Assembly (NCBI GenBank): GCA_040381475.1
Contig: JBEIHH010000007.1
Span: 13,793-77,792 of the forward strand
Length of the DNA: 64,000 nt
Source of the DNA: JAIBBG01 sp040381475
GTDB lineage: Bacteria > Bacteroidota > Bacteroidia > Flavobacteriales_D > Sanyastnellaceae
Direction of reading: 5' to 3'
The notes under the pieces are model-generated. The model saw only the letters and a program-made list of their open reading frames with translations. It ran no database searches and was not told where the DNA came from. This document shows positions 35,506-45,200 of the stretch, one piece after another. The position numbers and the translations under genes were made by a program. The first letter of the stretch is position 1. Each line of letters begins with the position of its first letter.

Positions 35506-36978
35506 ATGAAAATCAAAACAACCTTAGCCTTTGTTACCCTCTCTGCACTCTGTTTTTTTTATTTTACTTACGCACCCTCACGTGATGATGCGCCAAAAGA
35601 AACACAACCACGGGCGTCAGACACGAACGCATTGCCTTCATTTGTCAATGTCGTGGAAACAGTTGCCGAATCTGCTTCAAAAGGGCGGCAAACGCTAACA
35701 ACATTGCGGTATTTATCTTCCTCAAGGGGTGGTGATGTGAAGGGTCAGGGAGGTACAATTTTGAGGTTCTCTCCGAACAGTTTTGTTGATGCCGGAGGAA
35801 AAACCATAACAGGAAAGGTGCGTGTGGAAATTGAAGAGTATTATGATTTAACTTCAATACTCCAGGCGAAGCTTTCAACGTCCAGCGGCGAAAAGTTGAT
35901 TGAAACGGCGGGAATGATCAATGTGAAAGCATATTGCGGAAAGAGTGAGGTTTTTCTGAACCAGGGTAGCCTTTATCAGGTGTATTTTCCAAGAAGGGGC
36001 AACCAACATGAGGACTTTGAACTTTTCTATGGACGCTGGAAGGAAGGCGGCCAGATAGATTGGATTGCAGCGGGCAACGAACAACAAGATCGTTTAGACA
36101 CTTCAGACACGGAGCTCAAACAGCCCACCCCAACTACACAGCCTCAAGTCGACCGTTGTTTTGTTCAAATTTCCGAGAGTATCATGCGCAGAGGTAACCG
36201 CATCAGCAAAATGGACTACTTCAACTGGCAACTCACTACGGGTCAAACACTGAATCAGTGGTTTGTGGCCAACTTTAATCCTGACCTGAAGATGTTGTCC
36301 GACTATTGTTCAAATGCACTGCGCACGCAAATTACTTTTCATGTGAATCAAAAAGGGAAGTTTGTCGATTATTACATTTCTCAGTCATCTATTCCGGAAT
36401 ACGACCGCAAGATTGCAGCTTTTTTGGCATCTATGCCCGCTTTGGAATTGGGTGTTTTGATGCCGGTTTTTACGGAAGATCACGCGTGTGTGCTTACTTT
36501 TTCGGCAAGAGAAATGAAGGCGGCTGATGCTGTTGGATCCAATTTCAGAAGGCAATACGCGGATCAGGAGGTAATGACCAATGTGAATACGTCGGATCTT
36601 GATTATTATATTTTTACCAGCAGTGAATTGGGCTGGATCAATTGTGACCGGTTCTTACCGGAGGAGTTCGAGTTGGTTGATATGCGTGTTATTGCCAATG
36701 GAGGTAGTGATGGTTTGGTCAGCATGGTATTTGACGAAATGAACAGTGTGCTCAACGGTCGTTTCACGGACGGGGAGTTTTTGTTTACCGGAATTCCTGC
36801 CGGTCAAAAGGTCAGATTGATTGGTATTGATAATTCCGGAGGCTCGCCTTTGGTGGCTGTAAAAGAGATGGTCACCGATTCTAAAGTTCACAGCATGGAT
36901 GATTATCGGCGGATGAATTTGAAAGAACTCAATCTTTGTTTTAAAGTTCCCGATCTTGCTGCGTCAACCCCAAGATAG
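35506..36978 (+). CDS. Membrane-anchored or secreted protein with TonB_C-like segment
   Basis: A 490-residue protein beginning with a hydrophobic export segment (KIKTTLAFVTLSALCFFYF). The first domain (about 70-200; ILRFSPNSFVDAGGKTITGKVRVE with ETAGMINVKAY) resembles a beta-sandwich found in many Bacteroidota cell-surface proteins whose role is unknown. A middle region (about 255-315, TFHVNQKGKFVDYYISQSS) resembles TonB C-terminal domains, as do the three tandem small proteins at 59529-61002. A beta-rich tail follows. It is flanked by spacers on both sides and looks monocistronic. Confidence 0.78.
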   Translation: MKIKTTLAFVTLSALCFFYFTYAPSRDDAPKETQPRASDTNALPSFVNVVETVAESASKGRQTLTTLRYLSSSRGGDVKGQGGTILRFSPNSFVDAGGKTITGKVRVEIEEYYDLTSILQAKLSTSSGEKLIETAGMINVKAYCGKSEVFLNQGSLYQVYFPRRGNQHEDFELFYGRWKEGGQIDWIAAGNEQQDRLDTSDTELKQPTPTTQPQVDRCFVQISESIMRRGNRISKMDYFNWQLTTGQTLNQWFVANFNPDLKMLSDYCSNALRTQITFHVNQKGKFVDYYISQSSIPEYDRKIAAFLASMPALELGVLMPVFTEDHACVLTFSAREMKAADAVGSNFRRQYADQEVMTNVNTSDLDYYIFTSSELGWINCDRFLPEEFELVDMRVIANGGSDGLVSMVFDEMNSVLNGRFTDGEFLFTGIPAGQKVRLIGIDNSGGSPLVAVKEMVTDSKVHSMDDYRRMNLKELNLCFKVPDLAASTPR

Positions 36979-37042
36979 TTAGTGTTGATTGAAAAAGTTT
37001 GGTTGCTATGATTTTGCTCACGCTTAAAGGCCCCCGGTCGGC

Positions 37043-37050
37043 TATCTTCG
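37043..37050 (+). promoter_or_regulatory. Variant -7 box TATCTTCG upstream of aldehyde dehydrogenase
   Basis: Matches TAnnTTCG, a one-base variant of the TAnnTTTG box, 15 bases upstream of the ATG at 37066. The same variant precedes gmhA and lepA in this window. Confidence 0.35.
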
Positions 37051-37065
37051 CGTCAAATTTTATGT

Positions 37066-38622
37066 ATGAGCATGGCAACCGTATCAAGTGGAATCATTGA
37101 GTCTGCGCTGGCAGAATTGCGTATTGGTAATACAAATCCAGGCACCAGTTCCGGAAAACACAATTTTGGTTCTGGCGCGTTGATCGACTCTTATTCGCCT
37201 GTGGATGGCGCTTTGATAGGCTCGGTTAGCACAACAACAAAAGACGACTACGAAGCGGTTATGGCCGTCGCCGTAGAAGCCTTCAAATATTGGAGGAATA
37301 TTCCAGCACCGAAGCGGGGTGAAGTAGTTCGACAGTTCGGCGATAAATTGAGAAAGTATAAAGATCCACTTGGTAAACTTGTTTCTTATGAAATGGGTAA
37401 GTCGTTGCAGGAAGGTTTGGGCGAGGTTCAAGAAATGATAGATATCTGTGATTTTGCGGTTGGTTTATCACGTCAGCTCTATGGTTTGACCATGCACAGT
37501 GAACGGCCTGGACACAGGATGTATGAACAGTGGCATCCGATTGGGGTTGTGGGCATTATTTCGGCATTTAATTTCCCTGTAGCGGTTTGGAGCTGGAATA
37601 GCGCGCTTGCATGGATTTGCGGCGATGTATGCGTTTGGAAAGCATCTGAAAAGACACCGTTGTGTTCGATTGCCTGTCAAAATATCTGGAATGAAGTCGC
37701 AGAAGAAAATAGTCTGCCGGACGGTATTTCAAACATCATCACTGGTGATTATCAGATTGGCGAATGGATGACCCGTGATACAAGAATTCCGTTGATTTCT
37801 GCTACAGGCAGCTCGCGCATGGGTCGCATCGTAGGTGCAACTGTTGCGGAAAGGTTTGGTAAAAGCCTTCTTGAATTAGGCGGTAACAACGCGATTATTG
37901 TAACTGAACACGCAGATCTGAAGATGACCATCATTGGCAGTGTGTTTGGCGCTTGCGGAACTGCAGGACAGAGATGCACAACAACGCGTCGCCTGATCAT
38001 TCACGAGTCAATTTATCAGGAGGTTACTGAGAAACTGAAAGCAGCTTACGGACAACTGAAAATAGGCAATCCACTGGATCAGCACAATCATGTGGGTCCT
38101 TTGATTGATAAACATGCGGTTGAAACCTATCTGAATGCGATCGAACAAGCGAAGAACGAAGGCGCCAAGGTTTTAGTGGAAGGTGGAGTTCTTACGGTCT
38201 CTGGTTATGAAAGTGGTTGTTATGTCAAGCCATGCATTCTGGAAGTGAAAGATTCTTCGCTCAAAATTGTGCAGCATGAGACTTTTGCGCCGATTTTGTA
38301 TGTGATGAAATATAAGAATCTTGATGAGGCTATTGCAATGCAAAATGGTGTTGCGCAGGGCTTGTCAAGCAGTATCATGACCTCAAATCTCAGAGAGGCT
38401 GAGCGTTTCCTATCAGCCGAGGGTAGTGATTGTGGTATTGCGAATGTGAATATTGGTACGAGTGGTGCTGAAATCGGAGGTGCTTTTGGAGGCGAGAAGG
38501 AGACCGGTGGTGGACGTGAGTCCGGCAGTGATGCCTGGAGAAACTATATGCGCCGCCAGACAAACACCATCAATTACTCGACTCAATTGCCTCTGGCACA
38601 GGGGATTAAGTTTGATTTATAA
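37066..38622 (+). CDS. ALDH7-family aldehyde dehydrogenase (alpha-aminoadipic semialdehyde/piperideine-6-carboxylate type)
   Basis: A 518-residue NAD-dependent aldehyde dehydrogenase. The catalytic Glu is in LLELGGNNAI (E270) and the nucleophile in GTAGQRCTT (C304). The pattern EQWHPIGVVGIISAFNFPVAVW and the FGGEKETGGGRESGSDAW tail are typical of ALDH7A1/AmaB enzymes, which oxidise alpha-aminoadipic semialdehyde in lysine degradation. Length (about 510) fits. An alternative start, ATG at 37072, would remove two residues. No lysine catabolic neighbours are present, so the substrate is inferred from family only. Confidence 0.93.
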   Translation: MSMATVSSGIIESALAELRIGNTNPGTSSGKHNFGSGALIDSYSPVDGALIGSVSTTTKDDYEAVMAVAVEAFKYWRNIPAPKRGEVVRQFGDKLRKYKDPLGKLVSYEMGKSLQEGLGEVQEMIDICDFAVGLSRQLYGLTMHSERPGHRMYEQWHPIGVVGIISAFNFPVAVWSWNSALAWICGDVCVWKASEKTPLCSIACQNIWNEVAEENSLPDGISNIITGDYQIGEWMTRDTRIPLISATGSSRMGRIVGATVAERFGKSLLELGGNNAIIVTEHADLKMTIIGSVFGACGTAGQRCTTTRRLIIHESIYQEVTEKLKAAYGQLKIGNPLDQHNHVGPLIDKHAVETYLNAIEQAKNEGAKVLVEGGVLTVSGYESGCYVKPCILEVKDSSLKIVQHETFAPILYVMKYKNLDEAIAMQNGVAQGLSSSIMTSNLREAERFLSAEGSDCGIANVNIGTSGAEIGGAFGGEKETGGGRESGSDAWRNYMRRQTNTINYSTQLPLAQGIKFDL

Positions 38623-38700
38623 GTTCTTGAATTGTAGGACTTAGTGCTTGATGATCGAGCTTTTCGTAACATTATCAAGTTGTTTTGCGTTCAATCGCGC

Positions 38701-39216
38701 ATGAAATTTTTTTACTCTTTGGTCTTTTTGGTGTCTATGCTAATGCTCGGCTGTAAGCAGGACACTTTTACGCATGAAAGCGCTAAGATTACAGTGAGAA
38801 TGCATGATATGCCTATAGACTACGACAGCTTGTTTGTTGAGGTTGTTGGCTTGAAATTGCATATAAACGCTATAGGCTGGATTGATTTGAACGTCAATTC
38901 CGGAGTCTATGACCTTTTGGAATTGCAGAATGGTGTTGATGCGTTGCTTGTTCCAACGACAGAAATTCCGGCTGGGTTAATTACTCGTTTAAGGCTAGTT
39001 CTAGGAACGAATAATTCGGTATATGTTTCAGGAAATCAGTTTCCACTCGCAATAAATAGCCAGGACGAAAGCGGCCTGAAGGTGGATGTCAATGAGTATC
39101 TGGAGAGTGGTGATGACGTTGTATTGACCATTGATTTTGATGCCCTTCAGAGCTTGCACATCACGGGAAACGGAACATATAGGCTTAGACCGGTTTTAAA
39201 GGCCTCGCTTCAATAG
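38701..39216 (+). CDS. DUF4382-type lipoprotein
   Basis: From the ATG at 38701 the protein has 171 residues. It starts with MKFFYSLVFLVSMLMLGC (lipobox, Cys 18), followed by a DUF4382 domain: ITVRMHDMPIDYDSLFVEVVGL, the DLLELQNG block, IPAGLITRLRLVLG, and the closing RLRPVLKA. Such domains are beta-sandwich modules in exported bacterial lipoproteins of unknown function. An upstream in-frame TTG (38644) has no export signal. The stop codon is one base from the convergent mnmG end. Confidence 0.88.
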   Translation: MKFFYSLVFLVSMLMLGCKQDTFTHESAKITVRMHDMPIDYDSLFVEVVGLKLHINAIGWIDLNVNSGVYDLLELQNGVDALLVPTTEIPAGLITRLRLVLGTNNSVYVSGNQFPLAINSQDESGLKVDVNEYLESGDDVVLTIDFDALQSLHITGNGTYRLRPVLKASLQ

Positions 39217-39217
39217 T

Positions 39218-41092
39218 TTATCTTCCCAATTTTACAAGTAAGACAGCAATATCAGCGGGATTTACTCCGCTGATCCTGCTTGCTTGCCCTAATGTTTCAG
39301 GGCGTATTGCAGCCAGTTTTTGTCTCGCCTCAATGCTTAGGTTATTCATGCTCGAGAAATCATAACCTGCAGGAATTTTAATGTGCTCCAGACGCAACAT
39401 TTTTTCAGCCATGTCGCGCTCTTTGTTGAGATAACCGCTGTATTTCGCTTCAATTTCAACTTGTTCAATAATTTGTTCTTTGGAAACCCCAAAAGAATCA
39501 GACATTTCAAGGATGATTGGAAATAACGGGGTAAAATCCGACAAACTAAGCTCGGGTCGACCTAGAATACTTCGGAGCTTAATTTTTTGCACTAATGGGG
39601 CGCTATTGCGATTTTTGAGGGTTTCATTCACCTCTTCCGGTGAGACGGATTGATTTTCGAGCCACTTGAAGATGGTGGATTTACCCTTGAGCTTCTGTTC
39701 CACGTGAAAAAGTCGTTCATCCGATGCCAGACCGATGGCATGCGATTTTGGCGTGAGGCGCTCATCGGCATTGTCTTGTCTGAGCAGGGTTCGGAATTCT
39801 GCCCGGCTCGTGAACATTCTGTATGGTTCATCAGTGCTTTTGGTGATGAGGTCATCGATAAGAACACCGATGTAGGCCTCGTCTCGGCCCAAAATGAACG
39901 GTTCCTTCTCTTGCACGTACTTGGCCGCATTGATCCCGGCAATTAGACCCTGACAAGCGGCCTCTTCATAACCGGTTGTTCCATTGATCTGTCCTGCCAG
40001 GAATAAACCTGGCAAATCCTTCGATTCCAGAGTATGGTTGAGCTGGTCTGGCGGAAAGTAATCGTATTCAATTGCGTAACCCGGACGAAACATCCTTGCA
40101 TTCTGAAAGCCGGGAATCTCGCGCAATGCGCGATACTGGACGTCGTCAGGAAGGCTGGTTGAGAACCCGTTGACATAAATTTCAACTGTTTCCCAGCCTT
40201 CGGGTTCAGCGAAAATCTGATGCCGGTCTTTGTCTGCAAATCTTGTTATTTTATCTTCAATTGATGGGCAGTAACGCGGACCAACGCCCTGAATTCTGCC
40301 CGTAAACATCGGGCTTTGTTCAAAACCAGTGGCTAGAATGTCGTGAACGCGCTCGTTGGTGTATGTTATCCAGCAAGAGCGCTGTTTGGTGATATCGGGC
40401 GTGTCTGCATAGCTGAATTTGCCAGGATGTTCATCGCCTTTTTGTTCTTCCATTTGACTGTAATCCAGTGATCTGCCGTCGATTCTTGGTGGGGTGCCGG
40501 TTTTCATTCTTCCGCTGCGCAGGCCAAGAGAATTAAGTTGTTCAGTGAGCCCTACCGCGCCCTTCTCCCCTATCCTGCCACCCCCAAACTGTTTCTCACC
40601 AATGTGTATAACGCCATTCAGGAAAGTGCCGCTGGTGATAACAACTGCACGACAGGAGAACTGTATTCCCATGCCGGTTATTACTCCTGAAACCTTGTTG
40701 CCATTGAATTTTATCTCGCTTACCATGTCTTGCCAGAAGTCTACCAGAGGTGTTTGTTCCAGCATATTGCGCCACTCAGTTGCAAACTGCATCCTGTCGT
40801 TTTGAGTTCTGGGACTCCACATAGCAGGGCCTTTAGATCGGTTAAGCATTCGAAACTGAATAGCGGATCGATCTGATACTATTCCTGAATACCCTCCCAA
40901 AGCATCTATTTCACGGACTATTTGACCCTTTGCGATACCCCCCATTGCCGGGTTGCAGCTCATCTGGCCAATCTTGTTCATGTCCATGGTTATCAATAGA
41001 GTACGGCTTCCGAGGTTGGCAGCTGCAGCAGCGGCTTCGTTTCCGGCATGACCGGCTCCTACCACAATTACATCATATATGGGATAGATCAT
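39218..41092 (-). CDS. mnmG: tRNA uridine-5-carboxymethylaminomethyl modification enzyme MnmG (GidA)
   Basis: A 624-residue flavoprotein. The FAD-binding motif VGAGHAGNEAA (11-21), SCNPAMGGIAKGQIVREIDALGG, the FAD-contact NGTTGYEEAACQGLIAGINAA region and the C-terminal helical tRNA-binding domain are present. MnmG acts with MnmE on wobble uridine 34 of several tRNAs. Its start overlaps the ybeY end by four bases (ATGA), giving translational coupling. A parS-like TGTTCCACGTGAAAAA sequence lies within the coding region (39696-39711, encoding FHVEQ on the minus strand). Confidence 0.98.
   Translation of the reverse strand: MIYPIYDVIVVGAGHAGNEAAAAAANLGSRTLLITMDMNKIGQMSCNPAMGGIAKGQIVREIDALGGYSGIVSDRSAIQFRMLNRSKGPAMWSPRTQNDRMQFATEWRNMLEQTPLVDFWQDMVSEIKFNGNKVSGVITGMGIQFSCRAVVITSGTFLNGVIHIGEKQFGGGRIGEKGAVGLTEQLNSLGLRSGRMKTGTPPRIDGRSLDYSQMEEQKGDEHPGKFSYADTPDITKQRSCWITYTNERVHDILATGFEQSPMFTGRIQGVGPRYCPSIEDKITRFADKDRHQIFAEPEGWETVEIYVNGFSTSLPDDVQYRALREIPGFQNARMFRPGYAIEYDYFPPDQLNHTLESKDLPGLFLAGQINGTTGYEEAACQGLIAGINAAKYVQEKEPFILGRDEAYIGVLIDDLITKSTDEPYRMFTSRAEFRTLLRQDNADERLTPKSHAIGLASDERLFHVEQKLKGKSTIFKWLENQSVSPEEVNETLKNRNSAPLVQKIKLRSILGRPELSLSDFTPLFPIILEMSDSFGVSKEQIIEQVEIEAKYSGYLNKERDMAEKMLRLEHIKIPAGYDFSSMNNLSIEARQKLAAIRPETLGQASRISGVNPADIAVLLVKLGR
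39696..39711. other. parS-like site
   Basis: TGTTCCACGTGAAAAA matches the ParB-binding consensus TGTTNCACGTGAAACA at 15 of 16 positions. It lies inside mnmG, a gene often found near the replication origin. Confidence 0.4.
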
Positions 41093-41556
41093 TTTTTACG
41101 AAAATTTTGTGTTCCACGTGAAACGGTCGCAGCGAGTATTTTCATCCAGATTTTTAGGTGTTTTTCTTCAGCTTTTCTCATGGATGCGATGTCTGTTTTT
41201 TTCTTGTCTTTATATCCTGCAAGATGCATAACTCCATGAATAATAACGCGATAGAGTTCGTTTTCAAATTCCACTCGATTTTTGAAAGCATTGTGTTCAA
41301 CACGTTCAAGACTGATGAATATGTCGCCACTAAGTGATTTTTCACTTGAATAATCGAAGGTGATAACGTCAGTGTAATAGTCATGATGTAGAAATTGTCG
41401 ATTCAAGGAGAGAAGGTATTCATCAGAACAGAAAACGATTGATATTTGACCGCAGATGCGTTTTTCAGCTACGATTGAGGCCTTAATGCAGCCTTTTAGC
41501 CTGATCTTGTGCTTTAGTTGAAAGGAAACACCCTCCTGATGGAATGAAATCGCCAT
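41089..41556 (-). CDS. ybeY: YbeY endoribonuclease (rRNA maturation factor)
   Basis: A 155-residue protein. The core HGVMHLAGYKDK (107-118) aligns with the family HGxLHLxGYDH, and the upstream TDVITFDYS is typical. Two of the three usual zinc His ligands (H107, H111) are present; at the third, D117 replaces His, a form I associate with Bacteroidota YbeY. The enzyme processes the 16S rRNA 3' end and takes part in ribosome quality control. ATG at 41556 (MAISFHQE) is preferred over a more upstream ATG with no matching N-terminus. The 3' end overlaps mnmG. A parS-like site lies in its last codons. Confidence 0.9.
   Translation of the reverse strand: MAISFHQEGVSFQLKHKIRLKGCIKASIVAEKRICGQISIVFCSDEYLLSLNRQFLHHDYYTDVITFDYSSEKSLSGDIFISLERVEHNAFKNRVEFENELYRVIIHGVMHLAGYKDKKKTDIASMRKAEEKHLKIWMKILAATVSRGTQNFRKK
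41110..41125. other. parS-like site
   Basis: TGTTCCACGTGAAACG matches TGTTNCACGTGAAACA at 15 of 16 positions. It is near the ybeY 3' end, just outside the mnmG start, a position compatible with a ParB-binding site near an origin region. Confidence 0.45.
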
Positions 41557-41755
41557 TAGCCTGCAAAAATAGGTTTTTAACAGACGAACAGTTGTTAACA
41601 ATGTTCATAATTGCTTTTGAGGATCAGACAATGCTGTTCTATGGCCAATTTGCCAGTAATATCAGGCACTGAGTCTTCTAGAACCTGAAGCTGTGTGTTG
41701 TGGCCTGCTCATGACGATACTTTCGATTGACAACGCCAACTGTTGCCAACCCGGC

Positions 41756-41780
41756 AAAAAAAAGACCGCCAATAGCGGTC
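41756..41780 (-). terminator. Intrinsic terminator of the RsbW-like/DUF4175 operon
   Basis: On the minus strand, GACCGC-TATTG-GCGGTC (41764-41780) is followed by a run of eight T (plus-strand A at 41756-41763). It lies 24 bases past the stop of the RsbW-like gene. Confidence 0.8.
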
Positions 41781-41803
41781 TGATATCTGATGAGACAAAT
41801 GTG

Positions 41804-42235
41804 TTATGCCGGTTGTTGTTCTAACACCGCAAAATCTAGCACCACTATGCGGCCTTGATCTTGAAATTCGCAGTTATCTGCTAATTTGCGCATAAGGAAC
41901 ACACCACGGCCATGAGGCTTTTCAATGTTTTCAGGAGCTGTTGGATCTGGAAGATTGTTGTAATCAAATCCCGGGCCCTCGTCTTCAATCACAAACCGGA
42001 TGTTTTTCTCGTCCAGAACGTCGAACGTAATCGTCACCTGTTTTGTTGAATCGAGTTTATTGCCGTGTACAATAGCGTTATTGACCGCTTCTGTCATTGC
42101 AATCAGCAATTCACCGTAATAGTCCTCCTTCACGTTGTATTCTGCACAAACGTCGTCAATTAACTTTTCTGCGACATGTATATTTTCCAGTACGGAAGGA
42201 AACTTAAGTGTTCTTTTGGATGAAGCCATTGACAA
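41804..42235 (-). CDS. RsbW-like anti-sigma/serine kinase-type ATPase
   Basis: A 143-residue GHKL ATPase domain: N box EAVNNAIVHGNK, G1 DEGPGFD, and G2 GRGVFLMRKLAD. This matches stand-alone HATPase_c_2 proteins related to RsbW/SpoIIAB, which phosphorylate STAS anti-anti-sigma factors and bind sigma factors. No STAS gene or sigma factor is adjacent, so partners are unknown. It begins six bases after the DUF4175 stop, with a terminator after its own stop, making it the last gene of that unit. ATG at 42229 is an alternative start. Confidence 0.9.
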   Translation of the reverse strand: MSMASSKRTLKFPSVLENIHVAEKLIDDVCAEYNVKEDYYGELLIAMTEAVNNAIVHGNKLDSTKQVTITFDVLDEKNIRFVIEDEGPGFDYNNLPDPTAPENIEKPHGRGVFLMRKLADNCEFQDQGRIVVLDFAVLEQQPA

Positions 42236-42241
42236 CGGGTT

Positions 42242-45200
42242 TTATTGGGCGCCTAATTTATTGAAATACGAATTTACTTTTTCCTTGTAATAAGGTTTCA
42301 ATGATGGCGGAACAGTTTTCAACAGTTCGGTCTCCTGTTCTTTTCTCCTCATGTATTCTTCGTATTTCAACGGATTCGAGGTGGGGTAATCCCGCGCTTC
42401 ATTGCTTTTTCTCTCGTTGTCCTTGTCCCTTGTGCGCTCCGCTTCTTCGGCTTTTAGCAATCTAATCTCAATATCACGCTGTCGCCTCAACGTTTCCTCG
42501 TCTATCTGGTTGTTCACAATGTCCCTCTGAAGTTCTTCCATTTCTTTGGCGATCTGTTTCAATTCATTGCCATTACCACTTCCGTCCTGATTGAGTTCTG
42601 CGGCCTTTTCTTCAACGGCCTTTCTTATAGCCGCCTGTTTTGCCGCGGTTTCAGCCAATTGCTGACTAAGTTGCTGGCTTTGTCCGGGAGTTTTACCTTG
42701 ATTTTTGCCTTGTTTTTTCAATTCTTCCAGTTGTTTGGAAAGACCTTCCTGCATTTTTTTCAATTGGCCCGCGCTGGGCTTAGGCTTGCTGCCATTTCCT
42801 CCGGGTTTGTTGCAACTACCGCTTCCCGGCTTGCTGTTGGCGGCCTGCATCTGCATTTGTTTCAGGGCTTCGTCAAGCATCAGTGCGAGATTATTGAAGC
42901 TGGTCATGACGTATTGCTGTGAAGAAGTGATTTGCGGTGTACGGCGCTCCGGAACACCCTCGAGAGCCTTGGTCATGTTTTCATTCACCAGGTTTATTTC
43001 ATGGTTCACTGACGCGCTTATCTGAGGCACTCGCTTGCTGAGAGCGAAGAGTGAATCTTCCACCATTTTAGCGTCGTCTTTTAGTTTGCGCTGTGTATGC
43101 CCCAACTTGTTATAGTTTGGATCCTTGCTGTCGATACTGTTAAAATCGCTCATCAGAGACTCCTGATCGAAGCTGAGGGTAATGATGTTTTCAAGCAAAG
43201 CACGCAGCGCATCCATGTCTTCTTCCTGTTGTTCCTGTTCGCCAGACTGCATAGCCATGTCCATCTGATTCGCCATTTGTTTCATTTTCTGGGCGGCGCT
43301 TTTTTGTGATTTTGACGCGTTGCTTTTTTTGTTTTTATTCAGTTCGTCACTGCTCTTTTCCTGCTCCTGATCGATTTCCTCTTGCTGTGGCTCAGTGTCA
43401 GGCATGGCGTTAGGGTTCTCCAGTTCTTCATTGAGTTTTTCGAGTTCTTTCATTTCTTCTTGCAGCTTGTCGAATTCCTTGTTCAACTCATCTTGTTTTT
43501 CCTTGAGTTCCTTACTATCGCTGTTTTTCTGCTCGCTTTCTTCTCCAAGTTTTTCCTGCTCTTCCGCAAGCTTCTCAAGCTTGTCGATAGTCTTCTCCAT
43601 TTTTTGTTCCCATTCCATCTGCTTGAATTGTTCAAGCGCGCGGTCGAGCTCCTTTTCAAGGTCTTCGTTAGAAAGGTCCATTTTTTCCAGTTCCTTTTGA
43701 ATCTCCTCTTTGTTCAACTCTTCCATGAGTCTCTGCATCTCCTCCATGAGTTTTTCCAGCTCCGGAGTCATTACTTCATTCATGAGCTGCTCCAGCTGCT
43801 TTTGTTTTTCGAGCAGCGACTCATTGGGTTTGTTGAACTCGTTTTGTTTCTGATTTTTTTCTTCGTTGTTTTTCTGAATTTCCTCAACCTGTTTTTGCAG
43901 CTCTTCCTGACGTTTCAGCAGTTCCTCCAGCTTCTTTTTATCCTGCCAGTTCATTTCTTTTTTGTCGAGAAGTTGACGCTGTAATTCCTCCAGTTGTTTT
44001 TCCAGTTGCTTGGCTTCATCAATACTTTCTTCAAGTTTTTCTTTGATATTTTCGTTTTGTTTATCGATGTTTTCGTCAATTTCTTCCTCGGTTGGAACCG
44101 CATATTCGCGCAATCCGGTGGTAGCAGATTTGCTGCCATTGAAGCCATCGTTGTCCCAGATTTCAAAGTAGTATTCAATTTTATCACCGGGTTTCACACC
44201 TATTTCGCTGAGATCCCAGCTATGAAAAAATTCATCACTTGTGTTTTCGTTTGAAACAGGAATCTCGGTTGTTTTGAGAACGTTTTCCTGTGTTCCGTCC
44301 TCCCGAAAAGTGAATCTGTAATTGAATGTTAGTCTTCGAAAACCATAATCGTCTTTCACTTCACCGGTGAAATAAAGCCAGCTGAACGAAGTGCTGTCCC
44401 GTTCTTCTCTGGCCGCAATCATGGGGTGAAGGTCGGGAATTACCTGAATTCTGTATTGGATACTATCACCACTGCGGATATATTGATTGGCTGTCTGGAT
44501 GGTGTATTCTAATGAGTTAACAGCGGTCATGTTAAATGAGCTTTTGTCGCTGCTGCCGGGTAGTACATAGGTGCTATCGGCCACTGTCAGGTTGAGATAA
44601 TCGGTATTTCGTGTAAAAAAATTCCAGTTGATTTGGGTTCCTTGCGGAACAAGAATGTCACCAGTATTCGAAATCTTTTCATCTACACGTTTCACATATG
44701 TGGGGTAGTTGAGTTCGATTTTGAAATCAACCAATCTTGGAGCAGGAATGACCCGGAGTTCGTATTGATCAGAGAAGTAGCCACCAGCCGAAAAAGCAAA
44801 GCTCACATCCTCATTTACTTTTTTGAAAGTATAACTGAAGTTCACCGGGCTCTCTCTGTTTAGCAGGAATCGTTCATTGTCATTTACCAGATAAACCTTG
44901 TCTGGAATTTCTCTTCCTGAAATTTCGATATTTACTTTGAAGTCTGTGTTTTCTGCAGTTGTCAGATTTTCGTTTTTCACAGCAATGGTAAAGGGAGCTT
45001 CTTCAGCAATGATCTGACCGTGACGAATGAGTCTTTCGGTTGGTTTGGTCAGAATGCTTGGGGCAGCAAAAAGAAGAACGACGATAATTGCAAGAGGAGG
45101 CAAAACCCACTTGAGGTATCTCCTGTTTTCCCTCAGATCGATGGCGCTTGAAAACGGTACCGGTCGCAGATCGCGCATTTTCTGTGAAATGCTGGCCTCA

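Noticed and set aside
43382..43984. 200-codon plus-strand frame opposite the DUF4175 coiled coil
   Set aside because: A hydrophobic Phe/Leu/Val-rich translation is the expected antisense of Glu/Lys/Gln repeats; it is not a real membrane protein.
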